Positions 45,910 through 55,469 of a stretch of DNA of 64,000 nucleotides are shown here, piece after piece (the first letter of the stretch is position 1; the number at the start of each line of letters is the position of its first letter). Under the pieces are notes generated by a model that had not been told where the DNA came from, ran no database searches, and worked only from the letters and a program-made list of their open reading frames with translations. Position numbers and translations under genes: made by a program. This DNA comes from Tsuneonella litorea (GTDB lineage Bacteria > Pseudomonadota > Alphaproteobacteria > Sphingomonadales > Sphingomonadaceae): assembly GCF_025154015.1 (NCBI RefSeq), contig NZ_JAOAMV010000006.1, positions 62,001-126,000 of the forward strand, in the 5' to 3' direction.

Positions 45910-47241
45910 CTATGATCCCGCGGTACGCGGGAACGCGACCGGCGGCGGGGGCGGCGCGAACCCCTGCGCGAGCCGGTGGTAAAGCCGGTCGCGGCAGACC
46001 ATCGCCCCGACCCAGTCGCCGATCAGCGCGGTGGCGAACAGCGGCAGGATGGCATGGCTGGTGCCGGTGGCTTCGGACAGGATGATGACCGCCGTCAGCG
46101 GCGCCCGGACGACACCGGTAAAGTATCCAGCCATGCCCATCAGCACGATCAGCCCGGCCTCGTCCGGCGCGAACAGCGGTGTCAGCAGGTCGCCGAATCC
46201 CGCCCCGACCGCCAGCGATGGCGCGAAGATGCCGCCCGGAATCCCGCTGACGCTGGTGGCAAGCGCGCTGGCGAACTTGGCCGGACCGAACCAATAGGCG
46301 CCGCCGCCACCGCCGAGCAGCGTTTCGGTGGGACCGTAGCCGGTGCCCGCGGTCGCGCCGCCGGTCGCCCAGCCGATCGCCCCCACCGCCACTCCGCAGC
46401 CGAGCGCGGTCAGTACCGGGCGCTTGGCAAGCAGCGCGGACCATCTCCCCCCGGGCCCGCGCAGCGCGATGAGCGCGCGCGAAAACAGCCCGCCCAGCAC
46501 GCCCCCGACGATCCCGGCGAGCGGCGCGGCGACCAGCACGGTGGGAATGCGGACCGCGCTGCTCAGCTCTCCGAAATAGACGTACTGACCAGCAATCCCC
46601 TGCGCCGTGAGGCCGGCGATCATGACCGCGCCCATCACCAGCACCGCCACGCGCTGCTCGTAAGCGACCGCGAGCTCCTCAATCGCGAAGGCGATCCCCG
46701 CGAGCGGGGTGTTGAACGCTGCCGCCACGCCAGCGGCGCCGCCGGCTATCAGCACCCCCGCGCTCAGCGGTACCCGCAGCCAATTGTGAACCTGGACCAT
46801 CAGTGCCGCAGCAAGCTGGACAGTCGGTCCTTCGCGCCCAACCGCCGCACCGCCGAAGAGCGCGGCGATCGTCAGGCCGACCTTGGCGAACGCCGCTTTC
46901 AACGAGACGAGCACGCCACTCCCCGCATCGTCCGGATGCCGCGCTGCGGCGATGACCTGGGGAATGCCCGAACCGCGGATTTCCGGCGCGAACCGTAGCG
47001 TAAGCGCGGCGATGGCCACGAACATCGCGGGGGTCACGACCAAGTGGGTCCACGGCCGCGCCGCCTGCATGGCGAGGAAAAGGTGCTGGGCGCGGTCGCC
47101 CGCCCACGCGAAGCCGAGGGCGGCAAGGCCGATCAGCACCGCGCCCACCAGCGTCGCCGCACGGCGCTGCCAGTCAGCCGCCGTGACGAGCGCGTCGGGC
47201 AGCGATCGGCGCACATGGGTCCAGCTGACGGGAAAGCGCAT
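45910..47241 (-). CDS. ClC-family chloride/proton transporter
   Basis: A 443-aa ClC protein with about 11-12 membrane helices. Anion-path motifs are GSGIPQVIA (filter), GREGPTVQL (gating Glu retained) and GGIFAPSLAVGA. A Glu pair follows in FNTPLAGIAFAIEEL, at the site where proton-coupled members hold an internal Glu, so exchange of Cl- for H+ is more likely than a plain channel. No CBS domains. Start is only weakly supported by a ribosome site. Confidence 0.93.
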   Translation of the reverse strand: MRFPVSWTHVRRSLPDALVTAADWQRRAATLVGAVLIGLAALGFAWAGDRAQHLFLAMQAARPWTHLVVTPAMFVAIAALTLRFAPEIRGSGIPQVIAAARHPDDAGSGVLVSLKAAFAKVGLTIAALFGGAAVGREGPTVQLAAALMVQVHNWLRVPLSAGVLIAGGAAGVAAAFNTPLAGIAFAIEELAVAYEQRVAVLVMGAVMIAGLTAQGIAGQYVYFGELSSAVRIPTVLVAAPLAGIVGGVLGGLFSRALIALRGPGGRWSALLAKRPVLTALGCGVAVGAIGWATGGATAGTGYGPTETLLGGGGGAYWFGPAKFASALATSVSGIPGGIFAPSLAVGAGFGDLLTPLFAPDEAGLIVLMGMAGYFTGVVRAPLTAVIILSEATGTSHAILPLFATALIGDWVGAMVCRDRLYHRLAQGFAPPPPPVAFPRTAGS

Positions 47242-47418
47242 CTTGGACCAAGCGCATATGGCCCGCGCCGGGTCCCGTCCACCCCGCCGGCCGCGATGTG
47301 CGGCCGGTCGCGGCTGCGCGTCGCGGTTCAGATTTCGGACAGCCTGGATGAACTAGCTTGCGAATCGTTAACAGGTAACCGCAGGTGGTGGGGCGGTTCT
47401 TGGACGAAAGGACGCCCA

Positions 47419-48378
47419 ATGAACGTGAAGACCTTCCTGCGCACCTGCGGGGCATCGGCGCTGGTCGCCGCCGTCTCGCTCGGTGCTTTCGCCGCGCCCG
47501 CCGCTGCCGACGAGCGCCCCGACAGGCCCGGCCGCGCCGAGCGCGCGAACCCGGACGAAGTGCGCCAGCAGTGGCAAAGCCGCCGCGCCGAACGCCGGCA
47601 GGCCGTACAGGAAAGCCAGCAGCCGCGCGCCGAACGGACCTGGTCGGCACCCCAACGCGCCGAACGCGCCCAGGAGCGCAGCGGACGCGACTGGAACCGA
47701 CGCGAAAACAACAGCTGGGGCCAGGCCCGTGCCGCCCAGGCGCAGCAGGCCCAGGCTCGGCAGGCCCAGGCTCAGGCCGACGCGCAGCGCCGGGCTGAGG
47801 CACAGGCCACGAGCCGCCGGGATTCGCGCGACTGGAGCCGCAGCGGCGGCGACTGGAGCCGGGGCCGTGATCGCAATCCTACTTATGCCGACGGCACGCG
47901 CAATCGCACCTACCGCGACGGGTATCGCGACGGCCGCGCGTCCGACGACCGGCACGATCGGGACGGCTATCGCAGCGGCTACCGTGACGGCGATCGCACC
48001 AGCCACTATCGTGACGGGCGCCGCTGGGACGGGCAGCGCGACGGTCGCCGGTACGACCGCGATCATCGCCGGTGGAGCCACGACTGGCGCCGCGACAACC
48101 GCTACAACTGGTACGGCTATCGCAGCGCGCACCGCAACGTCTATCGTCTCGGCGCCTACTACGCGCCGTACCGCAACTATCGCTACAGCCGGCTGAGCAT
48201 CGGGGTCTATCTCGACAGCCTGTTCTTCGGCAGCCGCTACTGGATCAACGATCCGTGGCAGTATCGCCTGCCGCCGGCCTACGGCCCCTATCGCTGGGTC
48301 CGTTACTACGACGACGCGCTGCTGGTCGACATCTACAGCGGCGAGGTCGTCGACGTGATCTACGACTTCTTCTGGTGA
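47419..48378 (+). CDS. RcnB-like envelope protein with repetitive central region
   Basis: A 319-aa exported protein with signal peptide (MNVKTFLRTCGASALVAAVSLGAFAAPAAA). A Gln/Ala/Arg coiled-coil-like part (about 40-150) is followed by YRDG-type Arg/Asp repeats (about 150-220). The RcnB-type C-terminus reads YRLPPAYGPYRWVRYYDDALLVDIYSGEVVDVIYDFFW, shown by its ends. RcnB proteins affect metal homeostasis in E. coli, but this long repeat form is of unknown role. A terminator follows. Confidence 0.88.
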   Translation: MNVKTFLRTCGASALVAAVSLGAFAAPAAADERPDRPGRAERANPDEVRQQWQSRRAERRQAVQESQQPRAERTWSAPQRAERAQERSGRDWNRRENNSWGQARAAQAQQAQARQAQAQADAQRRAEAQATSRRDSRDWSRSGGDWSRGRDRNPTYADGTRNRTYRDGYRDGRASDDRHDRDGYRSGYRDGDRTSHYRDGRRWDGQRDGRRYDRDHRRWSHDWRRDNRYNWYGYRSAHRNVYRLGAYYAPYRNYRYSRLSIGVYLDSLFFGSRYWINDPWQYRLPPAYGPYRWVRYYDDALLVDIYSGEVVDVIYDFFW

Positions 48379-48446
48379 GCTTTCCGGTTCCGGTCGCCCA
48401 CCGGGATTGAGTGGCCCGGTCCGGACGATCGAACTGGAGAACTGAA

Positions 48447-48480
48447 CCCCCGCCGGTCACCGCCGGCGGGGGTTCTTTTT
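48447..48480 (+). terminator. Rho-independent terminator after the RcnB-like gene
   Basis: CCCCCGCCGG (48447-48456), loop TCACCG, and CCGGCGGGGG (48463-48472) form a perfect 10-bp stem followed by TTCTTTTT. It is the clearest terminator in the window and lies between convergent genes. Confidence 0.92.
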
Positions 48481-48488
48481 GCCCGCTG

Positions 48489-49043
48489 TCAGGCCCTTGG
48501 CGTCCCGAACGGGAGCATCCGCCACAAGTTGCCGTCCTTGTCCCAGAACGTGTGCTTCAGCGCGCCGATCACGTGCAGCGCGATCAGGTAGATCATGATC
48601 GATCCGCCGGTGTGGTGCGCCTCGAAGATCGTCTTGCCGAGGTCCTTGTCCAGCCCGGTCGGCAGCACAGGTATGGCGAACAGACCGAAGAAGTCGACTG
48701 GCCGCCCGTTGAGCGAACTGGCGATCCACCCGCCCAGCGGCAGCGCGATCAAAAGCACGTAGAAGGTCACGTGGGTGACGCGCGCAAGCATCCGCTCCCA
48801 GCCCTTCAGACGCGCCGAGAGCGGCGGGGTCTTGTGGACCAGCCGCCAGGCGAGGCGCAGCAGCGTGAGCGCAAGGATGGTCATGCCCAGCGCCTTGTGC
48901 GTCGCCATCAGGCTGGCGCCGGCTTCGCGGGGGCCCTCGTGCGCCGCTTCGGCCAGCCGCCAGTTCACGATGACCGCGATCGCGATCGCCCAGTGAAGGA
49001 GCATCGCCACCCCCGAATACCGCACGCCCGGCTGTCCATTCAT
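48489..49043 (-). CDS. Cytochrome b561 family protein
   Basis: A 184-aa four-TM diheme inner-membrane cytochrome that passes electrons, probably from quinol to a periplasmic or peroxide acceptor. Heme His candidates are in AMLLHWAIAIAVIVNW, LMATHKALGMTILAL, VTHVTFYVLLIALPLGGW and YLIALHVIGALKHTFWDKD. The start at 49043 is preferred because GGGAGG is 6 nt upstream; the ATG at 49049 abuts the ribosome site. Confidence 0.92.
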   Translation of the reverse strand: MNGQPGVRYSGVAMLLHWAIAIAVIVNWRLAEAAHEGPREAGASLMATHKALGMTILALTLLRLAWRLVHKTPPLSARLKGWERMLARVTHVTFYVLLIALPLGGWIASSLNGRPVDFFGLFAIPVLPTGLDKDLGKTIFEAHHTGGSIMIYLIALHVIGALKHTFWDKDGNLWRMLPFGTPRA

Positions 49044-49123
49044 CGTCATCCTCCCGCACCTGTCAGGGGTGCGCTTGTAGCCACGGGTTTGCGCGCCGCA
49101 AGCCGCTTGCTAGGACCGGCGCC

Positions 49124-49792
49124 ATGGCGACCACCGAGATGATTCCCGACAAGGATGCGCTGCGCCGCGTGGGCGAAGCCGTGCGCAAGCGCCTGCAAAG
49201 CGACCCGCGGGTCTACCAGGTGCCCACCGACAAGGCGGAGATCTTCGCCGTCGGCGATTTCCTCAGCCCGTCGGAGTGCCAGCGGCTGATCCTCATGACC
49301 GACGTCGTCGCCCGGCCAAGTTCCCTGTACGACCAGGACTATTCGACGGGTTTTCGCACGTCGTATTCCGGCGACCTCGACCCGCACGAGCCGCTGGTCA
49401 AGGCGGTCAGCCGGCGGATCGACGACCTGCTCGGCATCAACCCCGTCTGCGGCGAGGCGATCCAGGCGCAGCGGTATTTCCCCGGCCAGCAGTTCAAGCC
49501 GCACAATGACTGGTTCTACACCGACCAGGACTATTGGAAGGGCGAGCGCAAGCGCGGCGGGCAGCGCGCGTGGACGGCGATGGCGTTCCTCAACACCGTC
49601 GACAAGGGCGGGGAAACGCATTTCGTCGAGGTCGGCGCCAAGATCGAGCCCAAGCCCGGCGTGCTGCTGGTGTGGAACAACGCCTTGCCTGACGGATCGC
49701 CGAACGAGAACACGCTGCACGCCGGCACGCCGGTCGAGGAAGGCGTGAAGTACGTCCTCACCAAGTGGTACCGCACCCGCCGCTGGAAATAA
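49124..49792 (+). CDS. 2OG-Fe(II) dioxygenase, prolyl 4-hydroxylase-like
   Basis: A 222-aa nonheme iron dioxygenase. The double-stranded beta helix has iron ligands His 127 and Asp 129 (FKPHNDWF) and His 199 (NENTLHAG), with Lys 209 as the 2-oxoglutarate anchor. P4H-type sequence includes the GGETHFVEVG loop. Protein target unknown; some bacterial members act on EF-Tu or pilin-like proteins, which cannot be inferred here. Confidence 0.93.
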   Translation: MATTEMIPDKDALRRVGEAVRKRLQSDPRVYQVPTDKAEIFAVGDFLSPSECQRLILMTDVVARPSSLYDQDYSTGFRTSYSGDLDPHEPLVKAVSRRIDDLLGINPVCGEAIQAQRYFPGQQFKPHNDWFYTDQDYWKGERKRGGQRAWTAMAFLNTVDKGGETHFVEVGAKIEPKPGVLLVWNNALPDGSPNENTLHAGTPVEEGVKYVLTKWYRTRRWK

Positions 49793-49799
49793 CCCGCGC

Positions 49800-50348
49800 C
49801 TACTTGTCGGCGAGGACTTCCCCGACGACGCCCTCGAGGTTTTCCTCCGCCCGCTTGGCGCCCTTTATGGCGATGTGCATCATCCGGTCGAGCTTGCGTG
49901 ACAGGCGGACGAGTTCGAGCTGCGCGCGCAGGTTGACCTCGTAGTCGTGCCGCGCGGCGATGCGGTCCTTTTTCGCCTGGCGGTTCTGGCTCATCAGGAT
50001 GATCGGGGCCTGGAGCGCGGCAAGGGTCGACAGCGAAAGGTTCAGCAGGATGAACGGATAGGGATCGAAGTCGATGCCCCAGGCCTGCGCGACATTCAGG
50101 CCCATCCAGAGAGCCATCAGCGCGACGAATACGCAGATGAACCCCCAGCTGCCGCCAATCGCGGCCACGCGATCGGCCATACGGTCGCCGAACGTTGCGG
50201 ACAGCTGTGCCGCCTCGGCGGCATCGACCCCGATATACGTCCCCGCCGCCACGCGGTGGATGACGTCCTGTTCCTCTTCGTCGAGTTCGTGCAGCTCACG
50301 GCCGAGCAGGTCCCGGGCCAGTTTCTCGGGGTCGGCCGGCCGGGTCAC
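49800..50348 (-). CDS. DUF1003 family membrane protein
   Basis: A 182-aa protein with two TM segments (GSWGFICVFVALMALWMGL and YPFILLNLSLSTLAALQAPIILM) followed by SQNRQAKKDRIAARHDYEVNLRAELE-like signature (here NLRAQLELV). Function unknown. Its GTG start overlaps the lysS stop by 3 bases (GTGA), so translation is probably coupled to lysS. Confidence 0.93.
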   Translation of the reverse strand: MTRPADPEKLARDLLGRELHELDEEEQDVIHRVAAGTYIGVDAAEAAQLSATFGDRMADRVAAIGGSWGFICVFVALMALWMGLNVAQAWGIDFDPYPFILLNLSLSTLAALQAPIILMSQNRQAKKDRIAARHDYEVNLRAQLELVRLSRKLDRMMHIAIKGAKRAEENLEGVVGEVLADK

Positions 50349-51952
50349 CGCGACAGCGCCTCGGCGATCAGCTTGCGGGTGTTGGCTATGCCATAGAGCG
50401 CGATGAAACTGCCCATGCGCGGTCCCTGGTCGCTGCCCAGCAGCGTACGGTAGAGCGCCTGGAACCAGTCGCGCAGCGACGCGAACCCGAACTCCTCGCG
50501 CTTGCCGATCTCGTACACCATCGTCTGCAAATCTTCCGACGGCGTGTCGGGTTCCATCTTTGCCAAATGTTGGTCGAGTTCGCGCAAGGCCGCCGCCTCG
50601 TTCGCGGCGGGCTTCGCACGCACGAGTCCCGGCGCGACGAATTCGCGGTTGTAGGCGAGCGCGGTGTCGACCAGCCGGTCGAGCGCGGGGTGCGCGGCCG
50701 GATCGGCTTCGTCGACGTAATTGCCGAGGTAAGACCAGACCTGTTCGCGCGTCGCGTGCGGACCGAGAACGCCGACGAGGTTGAGCAGCAGGGCATAGGT
50801 GACTGGCAGGTTGTCGCCCGCGCCAGCGCGCGAGGGATCGGTGGCGCCCAGCAGGTGCCAGACCGGATTGCCCAGTTGCTTGTCGAGCGGCTGGTCGGCC
50901 AGCGCCGCGCGAAACTGCCAGTAATCATCGACCGCGCGCGGGATCACGCCCGCGTGCAGGCTCTTGGCGCTCTTGGGATTGGGAAAGATGTAGAAGCCCA
51001 GGCTCTCTTCGCTGCCATAGGTCAGCCATTCCTCGATCGTGAGGCCGTTACCCTTGGACTTGGAAATCTTCTCGCCGTTGGCATCGAGGAACAACTCGTA
51101 GACCAGACCCTCGGGCTTACGCCCGCCGAGCACAGCAGCGATCTTGCCGGACTGCACCCCGCTGTCGGTCAGGTCCTTGCCGTACATCTCGTAATCGACG
51201 CCCAGTTCGACCCAGCGCATCGCCCAGTCGACCTTCCATTGCAGCTTGGCCATGCCGCCCAGCGCCGATTGCTCGACAATCGCCCCGTCCTCGTCGGTGA
51301 AGCGGATCGTGCCCGCCTCGGCATCGACGACCTCGACCGGCACTTGCACCACCCGCCCGCTCGTTGGGCTGACCGGCAGCACCGGGGAATAGGTGGCGGC
51401 ACGCTCGGCCCTGAGCGTCGGCAGCATGATGTCGAGGATCGCCTGGTAATTGCGCAACACGCCTCGCAGTCCGTCGTCGAACGCGCCCGAATTGTACATC
51501 TCGCTCGACGAGACGAACTCGTACTCGAAACCGAACCGGTCGAGGAAGCGGCGCAGCATCGCATTGTTGTGGGCCGCGAAACTATCGTATCCGGCCCCGA
51601 AGGGATCGGGGATGCGGCTGAGCGGCTTGCCGAGGTTGTCGGCCAGAAGCTGCGCATTGGGCACGTTGTCGGGCACCTTGCGCAAGCCGTCCATGTCGTC
51701 GCTGAAGGCGACCAGCCGCGTCGGCGCCCCGCCGGTGAGCGCCTCGAACGCGCGGCGCACGAAGGTGGTGCGCAGCACTTCCTGGAAAGTGCCGATGTGC
51801 GGCAGCCCGCTGGGGCCGTAGCCGGTTTCGAACAGCACGGGGCGTCCGTCCGGCCGGCGGCCGTCGGGGTAGCGCCTGAGGAGCTTGCGCGCCTCCTCGA
51901 ACGGCCAGGCCTTGGACGTGCGGGCGGCGGCGGCGAGGTCGATGTCAGTCAT
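50345..51952 (-). CDS. lysS: Lysyl-tRNA synthetase, class I
   Basis: Charges tRNA-Lys. The 535-aa protein belongs to the class I fold typical of archaea and alphaproteobacteria, not the class II LysRS of most bacteria. HIGH-type motif is SGLPHIGTF (about 49-57) and KMSKS-type motif is KISKSKGN (near 297). The C-terminal helical domain is present. The start at 51952 fits the family N-terminus. DUF1003 is encoded downstream with overlap. Confidence 0.97.
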   Translation of the reverse strand: MTDIDLAAAARTSKAWPFEEARKLLRRYPDGRRPDGRPVLFETGYGPSGLPHIGTFQEVLRTTFVRRAFEALTGGAPTRLVAFSDDMDGLRKVPDNVPNAQLLADNLGKPLSRIPDPFGAGYDSFAAHNNAMLRRFLDRFGFEYEFVSSSEMYNSGAFDDGLRGVLRNYQAILDIMLPTLRAERAATYSPVLPVSPTSGRVVQVPVEVVDAEAGTIRFTDEDGAIVEQSALGGMAKLQWKVDWAMRWVELGVDYEMYGKDLTDSGVQSGKIAAVLGGRKPEGLVYELFLDANGEKISKSKGNGLTIEEWLTYGSEESLGFYIFPNPKSAKSLHAGVIPRAVDDYWQFRAALADQPLDKQLGNPVWHLLGATDPSRAGAGDNLPVTYALLLNLVGVLGPHATREQVWSYLGNYVDEADPAAHPALDRLVDTALAYNREFVAPGLVRAKPAANEAAALRELDQHLAKMEPDTPSEDLQTMVYEIGKREEFGFASLRDWFQALYRTLLGSDQGPRMGSFIALYGIANTRKLIAEALSR

Positions 51953-52068
51953 CGACCGCGCCTTGCAATGTCCGGGGGTGCGAAGGCAAGCGCCTTGCAC
52001 AGGGAAAATGGCAGCGCGATGCACCGGGCGAAGCGGCCGGCCCGTCGCGCTACCGGATTACGGACGGC

Positions 52069-52524
52069 TCAGTTGCGCCACTGCCCCGTGCCGCTGCCCT
52101 TTCCCATCTTGCCCGCATAGGTGATACCGCCACCCTTCTTCGCGTACATCCCGGTCTTGCCGTACAATCCGCCGACACAGCCGATCATCGTGCGCTCCTT
52201 GTCCTGGAAATTGCATCCCCAGACCGAGGAGTAGTTGCCCGCCGCGCTTTCGGCGTCGCAGATCGCATGCATGTGGAAAATCGCGTTGTTGGGCGGCTGC
52301 GTGGTGCTGATGCAGGTATAGGTCTCGCTGGTCTTCTTGCCGTCCGCCCACGTCGTCTGCGTGGTGCCGGTCCAGTAGGAACCGGCGACCGGCACGCCAT
52401 CGGGCCCGACGGTGCCGACGTTGACCGGCGCGTTTGACATGGCGTCGAACGTGAATGTCTGCGCGGCGGCCGGTGAAGCAATGAGCGCGGTCGCGCCAAG
52501 GAGTGTTATGACAATTGAACGCAT
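52069..52524 (-). CDS. Exported Cys-containing protein, unknown function
   Basis: A 151-aa protein with signal peptide (MRSIVITLLGATALIASPAAA). Mature part has four Cys (YTCIST, AICDAES, WGCNF, IGCVGG) and a Gly-rich tail (GLYGKTGMYAKKGGGITYAGK), suggesting a disulfide-bonded beta barrel. No named family recognised. GGGGGAAA about 7 nt upstream supports the start at 52524. Isolated between lysS and the helicase. Confidence 0.82.
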   Translation of the reverse strand: MRSIVITLLGATALIASPAAAQTFTFDAMSNAPVNVGTVGPDGVPVAGSYWTGTTQTTWADGKKTSETYTCISTTQPPNNAIFHMHAICDAESAAGNYSSVWGCNFQDKERTMIGCVGGLYGKTGMYAKKGGGITYAGKMGKGSGTGQWRN

Positions 52525-52738
52525 GGACGTTTCCCCCAAATGAGGGTCCACCCGACGTCCGATCAGCGATCCAAGATCCGGTGACGTATCTTGCAACCCG
52601 CAAGATGCCAATTCCACGACGACGGCAAGACCCGTCGATTCGCGGCCCGTGCAAAGACTACTCCTATGCCGCGCGCTGTCCAGCGGAACCGGTTTTCATG
52701 CTTTCCCGCTGTTGCCGTTTCGTTCTAAGCCGCGCGGG

Positions 52739-55459
52739 ATGACCCCGCTCGCCTTGCCCGCCCTTCACGCCAGCCACGCCGGAACCTGGCTTCGCGACGC
52801 CGCCGGCACGCGGGGGTGCAGCAAGGGCGACGCGGTGACCGCCGCCGCGGATACACCGCTGCTCCTGCTGAACGCGCCGCTGGTAGCGACCCGGCTCGGC
52901 TACCCCGACCTGTCGGGGCTCGACCTGCTCGAACTGTTCGCCTTCGTCCACCCCGCCCGGTTTGCGGTGCCCACGCCGAAGGGACTGGCGCACGCCCTGG
53001 GCCTCGACGAACCGAGAGGCGACGACGCGGTCCCTGCGTTTCTCCAGCTCGCCGCCGGCCGGTTGATCGCGACGTGCGAGGCGGATGACTGGCCCGAGCG
53101 CGAGGGCGCCTGGTCGACGCTGCAGTCGCTGGTGCGGTTGCGCTGGCCGTGGGCGCAGGTCCTCGTGCCGCACGTCCGCAAGCCCGAGCGCGCCGAACGC
53201 TGGCTGTTCGCGCGGTTGCCCGAGTGGGAGGAAACGCCCGAGCGCCCGCAGCCCGCGCACGTTCTGATCGAGGAGGAAGAGGTCGAGGCCCGGCTTGCCC
53301 GGCTTACCGGCGAAGGGTCAGAACGCCGCGAAGGCCAGCGCCGCTACGCGCGCGAGGCGGGCAGCGTGTTCGCCCCTCGGTCGAAGCGCGGCGTCCCGCA
53401 CGTGCTGCTGGCGCAGGCGGGCACCGGCATCGGCAAGACGCTGGGCTACCTGGCACCGGCGTCGCTGTGGGCGGAGAAGTCGGGCGGCACGGTCTGGGTG
53501 TCGACCTTCACCAAGAACCTCCAGCGCCAGCTGCGCGGCGAAAGCGGCCGCGCCTGGCCCGCCGCGCGCGCCGACGGATCGCGGCCCGTCGTGGTGCGCA
53601 AGGGGCGCGAGAACTACCTGTGCCTCCTCAACTTGGAGGACGCGCTGCAGGGCGGCTTCGGCGGGAGAGCAGCGATCCTCGCGCAGCTCGTCGCGCGCTG
53701 GGCGGCATTTTCGCAGGACGGCGACATGATCGGCGGCGACCTGCCCGGCTGGCTCGGCACGCTGTTCAGGAAGCGCGGGATCGCGGCGCTGACCGACCAG
53801 CGCGGCGAATGCGTCTATGCCGGGTGCCCGCATTACCGGAAGTGCTTCATCGAACACGCCGCCCGTGCCTCCGCGCAGGCCGATCTCGTGATAGCGAACC
53901 ACGCGCTGGTCATGGTCAACGCAGCGCGCGGGCGCGACAGCGGCCAGCGCCCGACGCGCATCGTCTTCGACGAAGGGCACCACGTGTTCGAGGCGGCCGA
54001 CAGCACCTTCGCCGCCGCGCTGACCGGCGCCGAGGCGATCGAACTCAGGCGCTGGATCGTCGGCCCGGAGAAGCAGTCGCGTGGGCGGCGGCGCGGGCTC
54101 GCCGCGCGGCTGGCCGACGTCGCGAGCTATGACGAAGCGGGCGGCAAGGCGATCGAGGCAGCGCTTGAGGCGGCACAGGCGCTGCCCGCCGACGGCTGGC
54201 TCCAGCGGCTGGTCGAAGGCGTGCCCCACGGCCCGGTCGAGGCGCTGCTCGGCGCGGTGCGGGCGACAACCTATGCGCGCGACGAAAGCGGCGGGCAGGA
54301 AGCGGGCTACGGGATCGAGACCGAGGCGGCGGGCCTCGACGGACCGGTGGTCGAACTTGCCGCGCAGGCAGCCGGCGCGCTCGCAGCGATCCGTTCGCCG
54401 CTGCTGCGGCTCGGCGGACGGCTCGAGGCGATCCTTGCCGATCCGCCCGACTGGCTCGATGCGCAGGGCCGCGCGCGGATCGAGGGAGCCCGCCACTCGC
54501 TCGGCTGGCGCTGCGACCTGCTGGCGGCGTGGGAGGCGTTGCTCGACCGACTCGGGGGTCCCGGCGACCCGGAGTTCGTCGACTGGCTCGCGGTCGAGCG
54601 CAGCGACACGCGCGAGTTCGACGTCGGCCTCCACCGCCACTGGCTCGACCCGATGAAGCCGTTCGCGCACGTCGTGCTCGAACCCGCGCACGGCGTCATG
54701 CTGACGAGCGCGACGCTCAAGGACGGGCCGGACTGGGACGCGGCGGTCGCCCGCAGCGGGGCGCACCACATCGAGGTCCTGCCCCGGTTAGGCGAGGCGG
54801 AAAGCCCGTTCGACTACGCTAACAACGCCGAGGTCCTCATCGTCACCGACATCCAGCGCGGCGACATTCCCGCGCTGGCCGGGGCTTACGGGCGGATCAT
54901 CGAGGCGAGCGGCGGCGGCGTGTTGGGGCTGTTCACCGCGATTCGGCGGCTGCGGGCGGTCCACGGGCGGATCGCCGACCGGCTCGCGCGATCGGGCCTG
55001 CCGCTCTATTCGCAGCACGTCGACCCGATCGACACGGGCACGCTGGTGGATATCTTCCGCGACGATCCGGCCTCGAGCCTGCTCGGCACTGACGCCTTGC
55101 GCGATGGGGTCGACGTGCCCGGACGCTCCCTGCGTTGTGTGGTCCTCGAACAGGTTCCATGGCCGCGCCCGACGATCCTTCACCGCGCCCGCCGCGCGGC
55201 CGGCGGTGGCGCAGCCTACGACGACCGGATCATCCGCGCACGGCTGGCGCAGGCGTTCGGCCGGCTGATCCGCAGCAAGGACGACCGCGGGCATTTCGTC
55301 GTGCTCTCGCCCGCCTTTCCCAGCCGGCTGTTGACCGCCTTTCCGGCGGGCACCCCGGTCCGGCGCGTGACTCTCGAGGAGGCTTTACAACGGCTCGCCG
55401 AGGGGCGATGCGGCGCCGAGGACGTTCGCGCCGACGCCGCGGCGCCGCAGGAAGGATGA
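52739..55459 (+). CDS. ATP-dependent DNA helicase, DinG/XPD-like
   Basis: A 906-aa superfamily 2 helicase. An unusual N-terminal 230-residue extension precedes Walker A LLAQAGTGIGKTLGYL. Iron-sulfur-type Cys residues appear in CLLNL, CVYAGCPHYRKCFIEHA, and DEGHHVFEAAD is the DEAH motif. Late motifs are MLTSATL, QAFGRLIRSKDDRGHFV. It probably unwinds DNA in repair; the N-terminal part may be family-specific to alphaproteobacteria. Start at 52739 is a judgement; upstream frame is not conserved-looking. Confidence 0.92.
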   Translation: MTPLALPALHASHAGTWLRDAAGTRGCSKGDAVTAAADTPLLLLNAPLVATRLGYPDLSGLDLLELFAFVHPARFAVPTPKGLAHALGLDEPRGDDAVPAFLQLAAGRLIATCEADDWPEREGAWSTLQSLVRLRWPWAQVLVPHVRKPERAERWLFARLPEWEETPERPQPAHVLIEEEEVEARLARLTGEGSERREGQRRYAREAGSVFAPRSKRGVPHVLLAQAGTGIGKTLGYLAPASLWAEKSGGTVWVSTFTKNLQRQLRGESGRAWPAARADGSRPVVVRKGRENYLCLLNLEDALQGGFGGRAAILAQLVARWAAFSQDGDMIGGDLPGWLGTLFRKRGIAALTDQRGECVYAGCPHYRKCFIEHAARASAQADLVIANHALVMVNAARGRDSGQRPTRIVFDEGHHVFEAADSTFAAALTGAEAIELRRWIVGPEKQSRGRRRGLAARLADVASYDEAGGKAIEAALEAAQALPADGWLQRLVEGVPHGPVEALLGAVRATTYARDESGGQEAGYGIETEAAGLDGPVVELAAQAAGALAAIRSPLLRLGGRLEAILADPPDWLDAQGRARIEGARHSLGWRCDLLAAWEALLDRLGGPGDPEFVDWLAVERSDTREFDVGLHRHWLDPMKPFAHVVLEPAHGVMLTSATLKDGPDWDAAVARSGAHHIEVLPRLGEAESPFDYANNAEVLIVTDIQRGDIPALAGAYGRIIEASGGGVLGLFTAIRRLRAVHGRIADRLARSGLPLYSQHVDPIDTGTLVDIFRDDPASSLLGTDALRDGVDVPGRSLRCVVLEQVPWPRPTILHRARRAAGGGAAYDDRIIRARLAQAFGRLIRSKDDRGHFVVLSPAFPSRLLTAFPAGTPVRRVTLEEALQRLAEGRCGAEDVRADAAAPQEG

Positions 55460-55469
55460 TCGAAGAAAA

